Assembly: GCF_007655135.1 (NCBI RefSeq)
Contig: NW_022204331.1
Span: 1 to 64,000, forward strand
From: Punica granatum
Lineage: Eukaryota; Streptophyta; Magnoliopsida; Myrtales; Lythraceae
Length of the DNA stretch: 64,000 nucleotides
Direction: 5' to 3'
Every line of letters starts with the position of its first letter. Position 1 is the stretch's first letter. Positions 1 to 14,000 of the stretch are shown one piece after another. Made by a program: the position numbers and the translations under genes. Below the pieces are notes generated by a model, which did no database searches, had not been told where the DNA came from, and saw only the letters and a list, made by a program, of their open reading frames with translations.

Positions 1-3000
1 AGTCGGTAATAGATAAAATTCACGTGCAGTTCGATAAAGTAAATAATCCGCTCTTTTCGAACGAAATAAATGCGAGTCGTTATCATTATCCGAGATCGAC
101 GACAGCTTGACCAAAGAGAGAGTTAGGTTGCACTTTTTGCTTTTACAAGTTGTGGCCCCTCCGAAGATATTTACCTGTTCTTTATCAACCTTTCTAGACC
201 AGCGCAACATGCATCTTCAATTTTTTTATAATGATTTTCTATAATGCCCTCCTGGCCCCGGCGAATTTCAGACAAATTTATGGTGCAATCAGTTGAATGC
301 GTAATCAGTTTTTTTACTATTACATGATCAATAAATTTTTATTTATTTATCAATAATTGTAATTCCACAATTCAAATTGTAATTGCACGAAAAAAAAGTG
401 ATTACACCATTGAATTTCCCGCTAATTCTTTGACCAGTTTATCCGAAAGCAGACTAAATTGTATGGAAATATGTAAATAATTTGACCATTTATATTATTG
501 CCTCTATGATGATGATGATGATGATGATAATAATAATATATCTATGTATATATATCGCGAGCATCCCCATGGGCACGGCAACGATGGCTCATCTCTTCTT
601 GCACTACTATTCCCATTTTGGATCTTGCCGACAAATACAAAACAAGCTTATATATGTATATATATATGGATATATTGCATGATTGTGGAAAAGTATTACC
701 ACATCATGCCTATTGTGTAAAAGATTGCATGAAAAACCAAACGTAAATCCCATCCAATCAAAGCCAGCAATATACAATTGATTTGCATTATCAAAGGTGG
801 TGGTCTAATGATTCTAAATTTACTTTCATGTGGTTCGATAATCCCAATATCCTATATTCGAATTCCTTATACACATGTATCAAAGGATTTGCTAGTAGTT
901 TGCTCTTAGCCTAGACTTGAAGGACACCGACTTATGTAAATTATACTAAACCTCTATTAGTACTACGCTGATAGAGTTAAGACTTATGCTGGCTATTCAG
1001 TTCATTTAATATGTTCACGATTGAACACGAAAGTCTAAATATTGCGTAGCAAGAACGACAAAATCTTCACTACTGTTGCCCACCATATATCCATCAAAAA
1101 AGATACACAATTAATTTTCTATAGTATATACTAGTGCAATTGACCGGTACGATGCATGGATATAAAATTTAAGAACTATAACTTCTCTATCATGTAAATT
1201 TTCTTCCTTTTATGATGATGATGATGCCACTTATTGTAAAAAGGTGACATTAATCTATTACAGAAGAATATGTAGATTAATTCAAGGTAAAAATTTGAAT
1301 TGTTATTCGTTAAAAGAATCATTACAATATACACTAATGGTAAAATTCATTATCAGTTAAATATAAAATGATTTTACATAAAATAATCTTTCATTATATG
1401 AATCTTATATGAAAATGCTTCTTTATATATGTGTGGTGAATTGATAAGTATCATTTTTAGAACTAAATGATCCTACATAATAATATGGTGCCATAAAATA
1501 TTAAAAATGAAATAATTAAGAACAAATTTCATATTTTTCAACTATAAAAATTTACAAAAATAATTTTATTTTTAAAGAGTGACAAACTATAAAATTTTTA
1601 AAATTGTATTTATATACTCCTTGAAATGTATGTTGGTACTGTAAGTATTTCTAGGACAAAGATTATTAATTGTGCTTTCCTGCATGTATGTATTCATCAG
1701 ATGTAAATTGATATTATAAAAGTGTTCATATTAACATATTATAGAACTTATTTTGAACTTTATGTATTGTCTAAGAATTACTTTATAAAATGAAAGTACA
1801 AAAAAAATTGCACTACTTTTCTATTCATTACTATATTGTTTAAAGATACAAAAAAGGTCAATCAAATTTTAGCATAATAAATTTATATATTGATAAAAAT
1901 AAAATATATTTTCTTTTAGAATTTCACATGGTGACATGTGACAAGCTAAGGAGAGTCCTTCAACACTCTCAGATAGTGTATATAACATATATTCTCCCTT
2001 GGTTCATCGAATTAGACAAGTCATGGTGATACATAGTATTTTTAGTACTCATGTTTAGTGAAAGTATTTTTTATTTTTACTTTCAGTTTAAGTATTTAGT
2101 ATTTATATAATTCATCACATATAATAAAAGTACTAAACAATTGAAATAAAGGACTAAATATTTGAACTAAAATACCAAACGTGTCATCCTAACACTAAGT
2201 TATGTTAGAATTTCCCCTTCTCCCATATCTATATATAGGTTATTAAAACACACTCCTGCGACAAGATGCAATGAGAAACTTTCATTCGTGCTAGAAGAGC
2301 ACGCCGCATAGACTTTTTGGGTAAGTGAAATATTTAACTCATCGTGGATTATCTATATTAATAATTACATTAAATTTATTGAAAATTTAAACAATCTAGT
2401 TAGATACCAAGAAATGAGTTACCCTTTAGTGTTCTTTTAATTTGTATTATAATAATATTACATCATATGGATTACATCACGATATTACAACTGGTTTGAG
2501 ACCCTGCTTCTTAGAATTGGGGAACTTTTTCTATAGTTAACCATTTGGTTAGATTTGAAAATAATACTAATTGAGATCTACTCATCTTTGAGCTGATCAC
2601 GTTCATCGAAAATTCTTACGGGGAAGTATTAGAAAAGTATGTGTATGAAATTATTATTTTTCATAAATAACGTCATATCTGTATACATGCATTATAAAAT
2701 ATTTATAAATTATAATTTACAAAACATTGAGTAATAATATAAAACTAATAAATCTATACCCTCTACTAATATTGCATTTATCAATATATATACATATACG
2801 GTATAAAACTCTAAGTACGATAACGAAGATAAATCATATTTAGTTATTTACCCAAAAAAATTATTATATATTTATAAGAAATTAACTTCAAATAAAATAT
2901 AACAAGCGCGCGCATAAGGCGGCCGCATAATTGTCCGGGAATGACGGCCGTGTCGATGTCAGGCTGCCCTGTTCTCAAAGATAAATCCTATTGACGTAGT

Positions 3001-3323
3001 TTTGTCTTTTTGGTAAATTTATCATCGACTTCATTTTCTTAGCTCTCCTTTTTTTTGGGTAGATAATAATTTTCTCAGCTCTCTGCATCGATCTATATCC
3101 ACATATACATATACATATAATATGTGTGTATAATGTCGGCATACATACATATGTATTACAATGCATTTGTTTCTTATAGGACAACTCGGTTGATTAAGGA
3201 TTTAAATTAAGTATTGAAATTAATTTTTTTTTATATTTAATTAGATTTAGCTTATTTAGTAAGTACAAATAAAATTGACTTAATTGATTAAGTTAAATCA
3301 AATTCAGCACCGAAAAATTAATA
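1..3323. other. AT-rich intergenic DNA, no gene seen
   Basis: No reading frame here has codon content, splice sites or a family resemblance that would support a gene. The stretch contains ATG/ATA microsatellites (for example around 507-540) and long A/T runs. A short GC-rich island near 2905-2965 has no recognisable content. It is best read as decayed intergenic DNA. Confidence 0.6.
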
Positions 3324-3451
3324 CTCCGTTTGGTTTCGCAGTTAAAATCATAAAAAATTTAACTTTAACTTTAACTCAACACACTACACAATCATTTGTT
3401 ATTTTCCACAATCAAAATTAAAGTTACTTTAACTCTGAAACCAAACGCACC
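3324..3451. mobile_element. Short TIR element (MITE, Tourist-like)
   Basis: The ends form an inverted repeat: CGTTTGGTTTC followed by AGTTAAA on the left, and the complement of GCGTTTGGTTTCAGAGTTAAA on the right. The element is about 128 bp and AT-rich inside, with no coding capacity. ATA flanks both ends and could be a 3-bp target duplication. Ends of the GTTTGG type are common in plant MITEs; assignment to a superfamily is inference. Confidence 0.6.
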
Positions 3452-3604
3452 ATAAGTATTTCTACTTATTTTCTGATTTAAAGTGCTCACTGCTCACCTC
3501 GGGAAAACTTTATAATATTTGCTGCGGTAACCTTTGAACATTTTTGAATTTTCAATTTGGTCCCATTTCCCAAATTTCATCATAAAGTTAGAGAGAGTTT
3601 TTTT

Positions 3605-4060
3605 TTTTTTTTGGGGTGGGTGGGTGGGGTTGTGGTTGTGTACGAAATCCGATCAAAGGCAAGGGGTGGCCCCCGATTCCGACCACTACCTCCGTAATCG
3701 AGGTCGCCGACAATGTCAGAGGTCGTCGACCACCTCGCTTGAGCGGTGGTGACTGGGATAATCTAAGGCAAGGGGTGGCCTCCGATTCCGACCACTACCA
3801 CCGTCATCGAGGTCGCCGATAACGTTAGGGGTCGTCTACCACCTCGCTTGAGCGGTGGTGGCCGGGATTGAGGCCACCACTGCTCGGGAATTGAGGTTCG
3901 ACACTCCTCATTGAAGAGAGAGACGAGGGTCGAACCCTAATTCCTGAGCGGTGATGGCCTTGATCCCAGCCACCACTACTCAGTCGAGGTCGCTGACGAC
4001 CTCGATTACAGCGGTGGTGGCCAGAATCGGAGGCCACAACCGCCCCTCCCTCTCCTATTG
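3605..4060. repeat. GC-rich imperfect tandem and inverted repeats
   Basis: Two copies of a unit of about 109 bp start at about 3658 and 3767, sharing AAGGGGTGGCC, CGATTCCGACCACTACC and ACCTCGCTTGAGCGGTGGTG. Further partial and inverted copies of the GCGGTGGTGG and CGATTCC words continue to about 4040. GC content is far above the surroundings. Open frames on both strands follow from low stop density in GC-rich repeats. It resembles the GC-rich interior of a non-autonomous DNA transposon; a similar word (CGACCTCGCTTGAG) recurs near 45968-45985. Confidence 0.55.
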
Positions 4061-7000
4061 AAATCGAAACCCTCAATCCCTTTTATTTGCGATTTTCATT
4101 TTTTTAATTTTCTGGATTTTAAAAAATTTAAAAAATGTGGGTAAAAGTGAAAAGAAGTGAAAGTATAGGGATTTATCTAAATATAACTTCAGTCTTTATA
4201 ATTTTGACCCAATCAGACACTTTTCATTTAAACAATTAAACACTTCTATTTAGATCTTAACAACATTTAATTTTCAGCACTCAAAAATTAAATCCCAACA
4301 AACACAACTTGAGTCTTTATCATTCATGCACATTTTTCTTAGTTTGATATGTACTTAAAGTGAGGGAGTTCGGAGGATGATCCAAGAATGGGATAAGATT
4401 AATTAGCATGATTTAGCCTATTTATTAATTTATGCTATTAATGTCGATACGATTTATGAATTTTTTTTAATGTTTTCACAAATTCGAATTTTGGGAAGTG
4501 TACTTATTGTAGGAAGGGAAAGTAACGCTTAATTCCCTGAAATTATGACGGTCATGTTTTCGACAATTTATTTCACTGAAAAATGTTCTTCATCGGGAAT
4601 AAAATAACTAGTCACATGGAAAATTTGGACCTTATAAATTAGATGATCAGTCCACCACGGATAAGAAGGGTTGCATGAGAAGGAATGACCATCTCATTTT
4701 AAAATGTAGAAAATATCTCGTGTATTTACACCTTCAAGAATAAAACTTTATCCCATTTATTTAGAGATGGCACTGGAAGGGTATTGGACCGCTAGATCGA
4801 TTATATACCTGTCATTAAGAAAAATTAATCCTATACCATTCCCAAATTAGTTAATATTTTGAAGAAAAATTCCTAAACTCTTTCTATTAATTTAATTGGT
4901 ACCCATTGGATACCCACTTTTCGCCCATTAATAGTATTTATTTATTAAAAACGACTTTAATGAACTCATCTAAACTTTCACAAAATATATAACAAAAAGT
5001 GTAAAATATAAATTCCAAACGACTAATTTTTCGAAAAAAATAACCATAACACTTAAGTTCATTACATGAAACAAGTCTTACAAATAACATCCAAATATAA
5101 GAAACGAACTAAATTCCGATGAAATATGGAAACTTCTTAGTCTTCAACAATCTTCAAATCATCATTCGCATCTTCTTCTTGAGCGTCAAAGTCATCCGGC
5201 CCTGCAGCAACTACAACAATGGAATGAGGAGAACGATGGAAATGGAGCCGGAAGCTGAGAACGATGGGAGTGGAACCATAATTAGAATAAGGAGAAATAG
5301 AAAAACAAGGCAAGGTTATCTTGTAAAAATGAAATAATATGAAGATTATTTTTGTAAATTTAGCTTAATGTGTTTGGGAAGGGCTTTGGGGGACAATTCT
5401 AAATCCTTCTCAAACCCTACAGGGTTTCTTCAATTTCCCAAACTCTTTCCCTGATCCAAAGGGCAAAACTCTTTAATGACCTATCAGGATTTGAGACGGG
5501 TGAAATATGCGTTTATATAAACCCATTATCATCCCTACACTTACTAATTAGCTTAACGTTTCAGAATATGTATATTTTGTCTGGTGCTAAACAAGCTTAA
5601 TCACACTTTTTCAGTCGTACGAGAAGTCTCTGATTTTATTACAAGAATAAAAGATCAAGCGAAATAAAGACATATATATGTTTCATGGGTAATGATCAAA
5701 CTCAGAATCTCTTGATTTCAATTTGGTGTCTTTGATTTGATCAGACTTACGAGTGGACATTGTCCTACGAGACAAAGAGTGTTATAGATAGACTATGCTA
5801 AATTCGATAAACATTCTGCCTTAAAAATATTATTAACGATATCTCCTACAACTAATTACTGATCATAAATCGAAACACCATAAACTGAGTATAAAATATG
5901 GTATTTTACCAACCTTACCCAATGGAGAATATACTACATTTGGGTCAAGGTGATCTTCATTTCCCTCATAAAACACACAAAAAAGAAGAAGGTTGCCATA
6001 TTACATTTGATTGCAATAAAGTTATTCAACAAAAAAGAAAAGAAAAAACATTTGGGTCAAGGTTTCAACTTTCAACATCTAAATCAATGAGAAGGCAAAA
6101 GTCAACATCAAATTTCTGTTTATATGTGCGCGTGTGTATATCAATATGATATTTATATATGTATATATGTATATGGACATGAAGACGTGATTACTTTCCA
6201 ATACAGTCCACAGCCACCGAACCGCCCCGACCCAACATCCACTTCTGTGATTGGGCTGCCGGCGAGGCTCATTTATGTTAGCTCAGCTGGATCCAATCCA
6301 AAACCATGTCCAATATGGATGGAGGGGGGGTCCATTAATTAATTAACTTAAGCAATGCTTTTCTTTGCTATTTTTTATACTTGTAAATCTTCTTAATCTT
6401 CTTCTTCTTCTTCTTCTTCTTCTTGCTGAAAATAGACAGGTTTGATATGCATCTGATTTGCAGCTTATCCGGTCATCATGGTTGATTCGGAGAAGATTAG
6501 AAGTTTGATATTGCACGAGAAGATTATGTCAGTACTCTCTCCAAACCTCTTGTTAAAGGTATTTGTTGTTGGTATTTGTCTAATAGTATATATCTATCGT
6601 GACAGGAACTTGACATTGCTTTTAGTAGTATCGTACATGTACGGTGAGTTTATCTTTTATATATTTCTTACTTAATATTAAAAAGAAAAAAATCATCACT
6701 TTCAATGGAATAAAAAAAAAAGAAAAAGAAAAAGAAATCGCCACTTGAATAATAAGGTCACATTTAAAAATCATTTTCAGAAAAATGTCGAGAGCGCGTT
6801 ATTCCATCTTCCCTTCCAACGAGGGCACTGAAGGAAGATAAACTTCAACCTTCTCTGGACACAAGGAAACGAACGACCAAGGAAAAAAAAAAGCCAAAAA
6901 AATTTTGTGAACAAAAGAAAATGCAGAATGAAAAAACAAAAAAATTGATAAGACATCAATGTGTGTTAGTTCAATGATTCAGTGTGTATTTCCCTTACAC

Positions 7001-9152
7001 AATGTCTCGAATTTAAATTTTGTGAATGAAAAAAATATATGCTGAGAGAACTATCGACTCGATTCTAATTGAATTAATCGATCATTCAGTTCAGGCTTTT
7101 AAATATTAGGGTGAAAAAAGAAGAAGATAAGAACGGGTGAGTTGGCGCACTGCGCAAAAAGCTCATTATTTGTCGCAATGTCACGCAGGCAGCACAGAAT
7201 TTTTCCGCAAGAAATTTCATGGAAGGAAGGAAGCTCCACTTTCTGCAATCAAATCTGTCATTGTTGCAATCTAATTGCCCTTTCCTTCGGGTAATAAAAG
7301 ACGATTTTGCTAGTCTAACTCTATACTTTTCAAAAATTATAGAATGATTCCAATTCTCATCAATACTCTTTAAAAAACTCTTTGAGCGAAGATATGTGTA
7401 GGTTTGAGAGGAAGAGTTTGAACTTTGAAGGGGTGGACCACGTAGGTATCATACTGGCTCGATTGTAGCTGCCTTTGCCCTAAAGTCACGCCTCGACCTA
7501 GTCTAGGATGGGGTCGCACTGGCTGTTCAAGAGCCGCCTTAGATTCTCTTTACAATTGAAATAGAAAAGAGAATATAGTATAGTCTTGGTGGCAGTAAGC
7601 CGGAGATCACGTTCTAGAACAGGTTGTCGGCGTGGTCTGCTATTGTTCCTGGATTGCAACGGCTGCCTCAAACCTGCACTTGGTGGGGGAAAAAAAGGGG
7701 GCATCTATAAAAGGGTCACCTTGAAATGTTGTAAACTCCTCAAGGAAGAAAAATAATAGAAAAGACTCCTTTACCAAGGCATTTTTTCCTGACTTTATCA
7801 AGGCAAATTTATTTAAATGATTTGGTCCTTATTCTCTTTAAATAAAATTTTCGATTCGACTCTTGTAATTAAAATTTATGTTGGAAGAGTTTTACCCTTT
7901 AGCGAATCGATCTAGCTCGATACTGAATTAATTGAGCTCCTTAAGTTTTCAGATATCAAACGATGCATACCAATAAAGAACTTTTTTTTCCTTCATTCTG
8001 CTCTACATTGTATCTGCACTAATATTTGTATCTAAAGTCCAATGAATTCCTGGTTAAATTGAGTTTGAACTAGATTAGCTAATTAAGCGGTAAAACTCTT
8101 GGAATCTTCTTTATTTACAAGATTAGAATTCAAGAACTTACTTAAAAAGAAAATTACTTGAATTAACTCACGTTTGTTGCTTCTAATCTATACGTATATA
8201 ATAAATTAGAGTACTCTCACAAAATTTTACTATTCATATGACGAAGAGTTTCCACTTAAGCGTATTGAACAAACACTCAGCTCGTGATTGGACGTCCCTT
8301 CATGTTTCTCCAATAATATATAATTTTTTAAACCCTTCATAATGTATTTATTAATTTTATTAAATGTTTCCAAGAAAATAAGTTACCAAACTTATACACC
8401 ATCACCACCCCAGGCATCATACACACACACATATATATAAGTTTTGAAAAAGAATATCTGAGGACAAAATTTAGAAAGAATATATGCACACGATATTGAA
8501 ATAGTTTCTGAGCTCGAGTATTCCCCAACTCCTTATTGATTTTTCGTTTGCTCTTTCGTCTTGACTAATGTATTTGTCACATGAAATTCTCATTACTTAT
8601 ATATATTCTTCGATTCCTGCACTCTCTTTAATTCAAGGGAGGATTCCTAGAACAAATTAATTTAATATAATTTAAAAATGCATATTCATTATGTACCAAA
8701 TATATATATATATATTTATTTATTTAAGACGAAGATAGTTTACTAATGTAATCTCTAATTCCCCATTAAAAAAATACAAAAATTGATATTCTCCCATAAT
8801 AAGCATATATTCGCATGTCATTATATTGAACTCGCAAATTTTGTATAACGCATTCATTACATTAAATTTCAATACAACTCCATTGGGTTTATTTTTAATC
8901 AATTAGTTTTTACAAGTTCAAAGATTACCCATATTTTGCATAACAGGTTATATTTCAAGACATCTCGATTGTATTTTCTTTTAGACTTAATAAATTACTT
9001 TTTCCAAATTCAATTTACGAAAAATTACTTAAGAATAAAAAGCCAAATGCATGCATAGGCACGGGATACGTGACTGATTTTTATTAATAAAAATCTACAA
9101 AGCTTTGATATACATCAATGCCTTCTCATTTACGACCCATCAACTAAAACTT
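4061..9152. other. Intergenic DNA with decayed repeats, no gene seen
   Basis: Nothing here supports a gene. It contains a CTT microsatellite at about 6387-6424, a possible diverged SINE copy around 7846-7975, and several purine- or A/T-rich tracts. The frames at 5119-5337, 5898-6149 and 7498-7704 are short, have no recognisable family and lack a plausible gene context. Confidence 0.55.
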
Positions 9153-9763
9153 GGTGTGTTTGTTTTCAGAAAAATATTCAACTCAACTCAACTCAATTCC
9201 ACTTATTTTCAATTCAACATCACAATCATTACTTTTTTTTATTTTTTAAATTTTTTTAACCATTCAATTCAATTTTTAATATTAAATTCTCTCAACTATT
9301 CATTACTTTTTCACAATTCAACAACACAATCATTACTTAATCATTATTTTCTCTCAATTATTTATTACTTTTTCACACTTTTTCTCATAATTCAACCATA
9401 CAATCATTACAAACCAATTAAAATCAAAACTCAACTCAACTCAACTCTCAATCCAAACGCATACGTTTGGATTTAGAGTTGAGTTGAGTTGAGTTTTGAT
9501 TTTAATTAGTTTGTAATAATTATATTGTTGAATTATGAGAAAATGTGGGAAAAAGTAATGAATAGTTGAGAGAAAGTAATGATTAAGTAATGATTGCATT
9601 GTTGAATTGTGAAAAAAGTAATGAATAGTTGAGAGAATTTAATATTAAAAATTGAATTGAATGATTAAAAAAAATTAAAAAAAATAATGATTATGTTGTT
9701 AAATTGAAGATAAGTGGAGTTGAATTGAGTTAAGTTGAAAATTTTTTATAAAACAAACACACC
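9153..9763. mobile_element. Long fold-back element (about 610 bp)
   Basis: The left half is an imperfect reverse complement of the right half over nearly its whole length. The ends are GGTGTGTTTGTTTT on the left and AAAACAAACACACC on the right. Both arms carry the TCAACTCAACTCAA / TTGAGTTGAGTTGA word, and the centre near 9460-9470 is the palindrome CCAAACGCATACGTTTGG. A transcript would fold into a hairpin of about 300 bp. The shape is that of a MITE or fold-back transposon; the open frame over the left arm is not a gene. Confidence 0.75.
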
Positions 9764-10263
9764 CTAAATGTCTATTCTAGGTTCGAGTTATGAACTTATG
9801 ATTATGTAAATTTTGATGAATCTCAACCTCCAATTAAAGTTATTTTCACAAGTATTTGATGATCGAGATTGATACAACTTGGATATGATCGAATTCGGGT
9901 TCAAATCACCGGAGGCGGTCATTAATCCGATCAGCTTGCTGACCGAATTGACCCCTTCATACGTGTCCCATCCAGAGCTGTTTCCAGTACAAATGGGAAA
10001 AGTGGAAATTTGGAAGCTTGCAAAGGCAACAAAAACCATATCTTTGACGACTTATCCATAATCAGTGCATGAAAATGACACATCTCAGACACAATAGAAC
10101 CCACAAGAACATGGAAGGCTGCCTTCCTGTGTCTTTCCAATTCCTTGCAATTAATACCAAAAGCAAGGGGTCGGCACAAAGATCCAAATCAAGGAGTTAA
10201 AAGCCCACTTTTGACAATCAATTATGGCCGCTGACTCAGTACATGCCGTAATCAAGAAAAGGG

Positions 10264-10270
10264 TATATAA
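10264..10270 (+). promoter_or_regulatory. TATA box of the small-protein gene
   Basis: TATATAA lies about 104 bp upstream of the ATG at 10374 and is followed by a CA-rich leader. This is the normal spacing for a plant core promoter with a 5' UTR of about 70-80 bases. Confidence 0.6.
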
Positions 10271-10373
10271 ACCTCATACCAGTCTCAGTAGTCATTCATA
10301 ACCAAACTCACCGTTTCCTTCATCTCAACTTCTCCTCCTGTCCTCAATATAATCAAGAAAACGAATAAAACGA

Positions 10374-10649
10374 ATGGCAAATGCAAGGCTTGCAAGGTTC
10401 GTGACGGAGGTTGCACCTCCGCAGTTTGTTAGTGTCATGCGGCACAGAACGCGGAAGATGCTGGACACAATCAGCGAAGAAGAGAGAGACGATATCGTCA
10501 CTGCAGGCGAATCTCATTCTCCATCTCCGAGGACCAGTTCCTCATCCCCCAGGAGTATTACTTCCGCTTCGAGTTCTGCTTCATTCTCGGTGAATTCAAA
10601 GCACTTCCTCCATGAAGTCCGCCAATACCTGTCCTTCTTCGAGAACTGA
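10374..10649 (+). CDS. Small conserved plant protein of unknown function (91 aa)
   Basis: Single-exon frame of 91 codons from ATG to TGA. The N-terminal 35 residues (MANARLARFVTEVAPPQ, then FVSVMRHRTRKMLDTI) are a basic, amphipathic block that I associate with a family of short uncharacterised plant proteins. Residues 36-45 are acidic, residues 48-70 are a serine-rich low-complexity linker, and the last 20 residues (KHFLHEVRQYLSFFEN) look like a short conserved tail. No signal peptide or membrane segment is visible. A TATA box at the expected distance and AATAAA at 10806-10811 support a real transcription unit. No function can be assigned. Confidence 0.75.
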   Translation: MANARLARFVTEVAPPQFVSVMRHRTRKMLDTISEEERDDIVTAGESHSPSPRTSSSSPRSITSASSSASFSVNSKHFLHEVRQYLSFFEN

Positions 10650-10805
10650 AAGCTCCTGACTGCTGGATGCAATCACTCATGATTGATAGTCCAATGGGTT
10701 TTCACCCTGATGATCGGCTTTGCAAAAGATAAGGGGGTCAGTTCGGTGAACCAGAAGAGCTGAGACCTTAGAGGGAGCAGTTTTTTGAGGAACCTCTGAA
10801 TGGAC

Positions 10806-10811
10806 AATAAA
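10806..10811 (+). terminator. Candidate poly(A) signal
   Basis: AATAAA lies 157 bases after the stop codon of the 91-aa protein gene. A second AATAAA near 10931 is an alternative. Plant poly(A) signals are loose, so this is only suggestive. Confidence 0.35.
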
Positions 10812-11096
10812 CGGTTTTTAACTTTTGTCATCTCAGATACAAGCATTGTGTAGTTTATCGAACTGATCGAAGCGCTACTAGGTTCCTATGAAAGTTTCTG
10901 TTCTTCCTTATGTTTTACACATCAAAACTCAATAAATATCCCCACTACCTTACAGAAGTACTGGTGTTTACTAAAACAGAGAAAGAAATTGAATGGGCTC
11001 TCCATAATTCTGCACAAAGAAACTAAAATTCACATTATGCACAAAACAATCACAATACCTCATCAGGACGTATTCGTATCCGATAACCATAGAAAT

Positions 11097-14000
11097 CTAC
11101 TTTTTGCGTTGTTTCTTCTGATCCCTCGCTTGTAGAGGCTTCATTCCAATCTTGTGCTTCTTTGATGCCTCAGATTCAACTACCTCTTTCAATTTCTCCA
11201 GCGCTTTCCCAAACAAAAAATAATACATAAGTTAACAAGATATTCACAAATCAACACCACTTAATTGAAAAAGGAAAAACCCAAGGTTGTGTTAGGAATG
11301 AAAGAAGGCAACCGTTGCCAATAAAATCACTTCTATACCAATATACGGGGTGATTAAATTCCATTCGAGGTACTCTTCCGTTATACAAGCAAGTTATTGT
11401 AAGTTTTACGATTATTAGATTTATGTGTTGCTCTTTCTCTCAGATTTGAGTTCCAGCAGATCAGATAATTGGCCAACATAGCTTTATACAAAACATACAA
11501 AAAATAGTCTCAATGAATTACCAGATGTGTAAGTAGTGCGCAGGGATTCGATAGAACTTGAAGGAACAGAATAAACAGGGCATGAATTGTTGTCAGCTTT
11601 CTGCAACAGCTTCTTGAAACGCTTGACCTAGCAAGAAAAACAAGATGATATCGGTTATGATTGGAGCAAGCCCTACAAAGACATAGCTTATTCAACATTT
11701 ACAAGACATAACCTCTTCTTTACGCAACAAAGTGAAGCACCGGCCACTTTGCCCAGCTCGTGCTGTACGACCAGCTCGATGGATATAAGTCTTGATGTAC
11801 GGGGGCATATTGTAATTTACAACATTCTTCACCCCTTCCACGTCCATTCCACGAGTCATTGCATCCGACGAAACGAGAACTTGCACGTCACCTTCTCTGA
11901 ATGCTTTCAATGTCTTACTGCATATTTAAGTAGAGCAAATGGTTCATGCCATTATGATCTGATATGTAATGAGCCAATCTAGCCATAAGACAAAGGAAAC
12001 ATTAACAATGAAAGTTTATGAATTAGACATAACAATGCAATAAAGGTTACCTCCTTACTGATTGGCGTTGAAGGCCTGAATACTCTTTGATCTTCAGTTG
12101 CAAATCGGTGAAGAAATTTAGTAGGGTGCATAGACGGTGTGTAGACTCCACAGACGATGTGAAGACAATGCACTTCTCCCCTCCGAGACTTTGCAGAAGC
12201 GAGACCAAGTAGATGGGTTTCAGCTTTGATTCGCATATCTGTGAAGACATGTAGGTGGTGGAAGTGAGGGCGAGGCATTAACACATAAAACAGAAGTAAA
12301 AAAAAGAGCCTGTTATTCTTCAACTGAAGCTTTTATATTCTTAATTATAATCTTCGAATCTCTTTTGATTGAAATGTTAGAATATAAGAATGATTAAATG
12401 ATCCCATAGATATAATCTTGGCACATGGGATCTAATCATAGACATGAAGTAAAGATGACCTAAATTGGCAAACTCTTAAGCAGTGCTATACCTAAATCAA
12501 GCATCAGTTAAAACATAATCCTAAATCTCAAAATACAAGAGCAGTAGCTTTCTGATTTAGTACTTTAGTAAAGTTTGATGGTTCATATTTAAACATTAAA
12601 ACAAGGAAGAGGAGACTATACTAAACTACCATGGGTCCACCAAGATAGCAATGGGCTCTTACCAACTTATATGATTCCAATTTTTCTGGGAACCGATAAC
12701 GTCTCTTCCCAGCTGTCAAGAACAAGGGATGATGCAGGTTGAGTTGGGCAAGCTTGCTCGGATCTCGAGTGAGAGTAGCTGAAAGTACCATCTTCACAAG
12801 TCTAGGGTAAGATCTACCCTTAAAGCCTCTTTCAATGCCACTACGTTCAAAAAAGGAGTCCTTTTACTCTTTTATATCCAAATGTTTATAGATCAACGGG
12901 GGGAAAAGAATTAAAAAGTCACCAATATGTTTATGCAGTGATCATTGCAACGAGCATATAACTAGGTGTATGAACACACTACAAATTCTCAATAAGACTA
13001 CTTAATTAACCAATTGCTTCTAATGGCAATTACAGAAGCTGATAAAATGTTAGGATAAGTCACTTTTCCAAAGAAGAAGAATATTTGTTAGGATAAGCTA
13101 TTAAGCCTGGCCCTCTCAGCCTAGAAACAATTAATCATATTAATGAAAGAACGCAAGATTGCGCTTAGTCTGAATCAGATCAACCAGGCATAAGCTAAAA
13201 AGTATATTTTTGCCACCAACCAGGTTTTTACTTTTGGCTGGTGTCCGACAAGAACTAATGAAAATAGTGGGAAGCCAAGAACTCACCATCTCCTAATGGT
13301 TTTTAATGAACCGAATATGGGAAGGGAGAAATCCCTTGTATTAGAGAGGCCTCCATCGTTAGCTTCAGTAATTCGGAGCACAGTTGGTAACCAGGATTGG
13401 TATGCCTCTCTAAGTAGTCTATCTGTTTCATCGACTACCTGAAGAACAACACAAGTATATTTAATAAAGTATTTTTTGCACGGATGTAAGAAACAACTAA
13501 AAGGGCATCAAAGATTCAAAAGTTCATGAAATACAACAACGTGGGAGCTTATATTCCTACAGTCCACACCTAACTTTATTATTTGATATCTTTTAATAAT
13601 TATAGTTTAAAGCAAGGCTATAATAGCGAGTATGAATCCTCTCAGTCAATTATTCCATCAATTAATCAATGTCAGGAAGCACAGTAAGCGTGGTATCTTT
13701 AAGTTGTGAAAATAGCCAACAAATTGTGACAGGCCGATATGTAAATAAACAAGAAAGCATTAAATGCTTACAAGATAACAAAGATGCTCGAGTGTAAATC
13801 CCTTAGTAGAATTGATATGATCCATGAGTCTTCCTGGAGTCGCCACCAGGATATCCACTGCACTTTGTAGCTCTGGGGGAGGGCCCTCTGGGTCATAACA
13901 GATGCCTGCCTCGTGCTTCGGTCTCCTTACAAGATTCGAAATTTCATCGGCAATGGAAGATTGACCGACTGCCAAACCAACAGACAGTCCTACCGCAGGA

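Noticed and set aside
482..682. 66-codon frame with seven methionines in a row
   Set aside because: ATG microsatellite followed by TA-rich sequence; no gene context.
9105..9476. 123-codon plus-strand frame
   Set aside because: It lies almost wholly in the left arm of the fold-back, is built from CAACTC and TTTTCA repeats, and has no gene-like composition.
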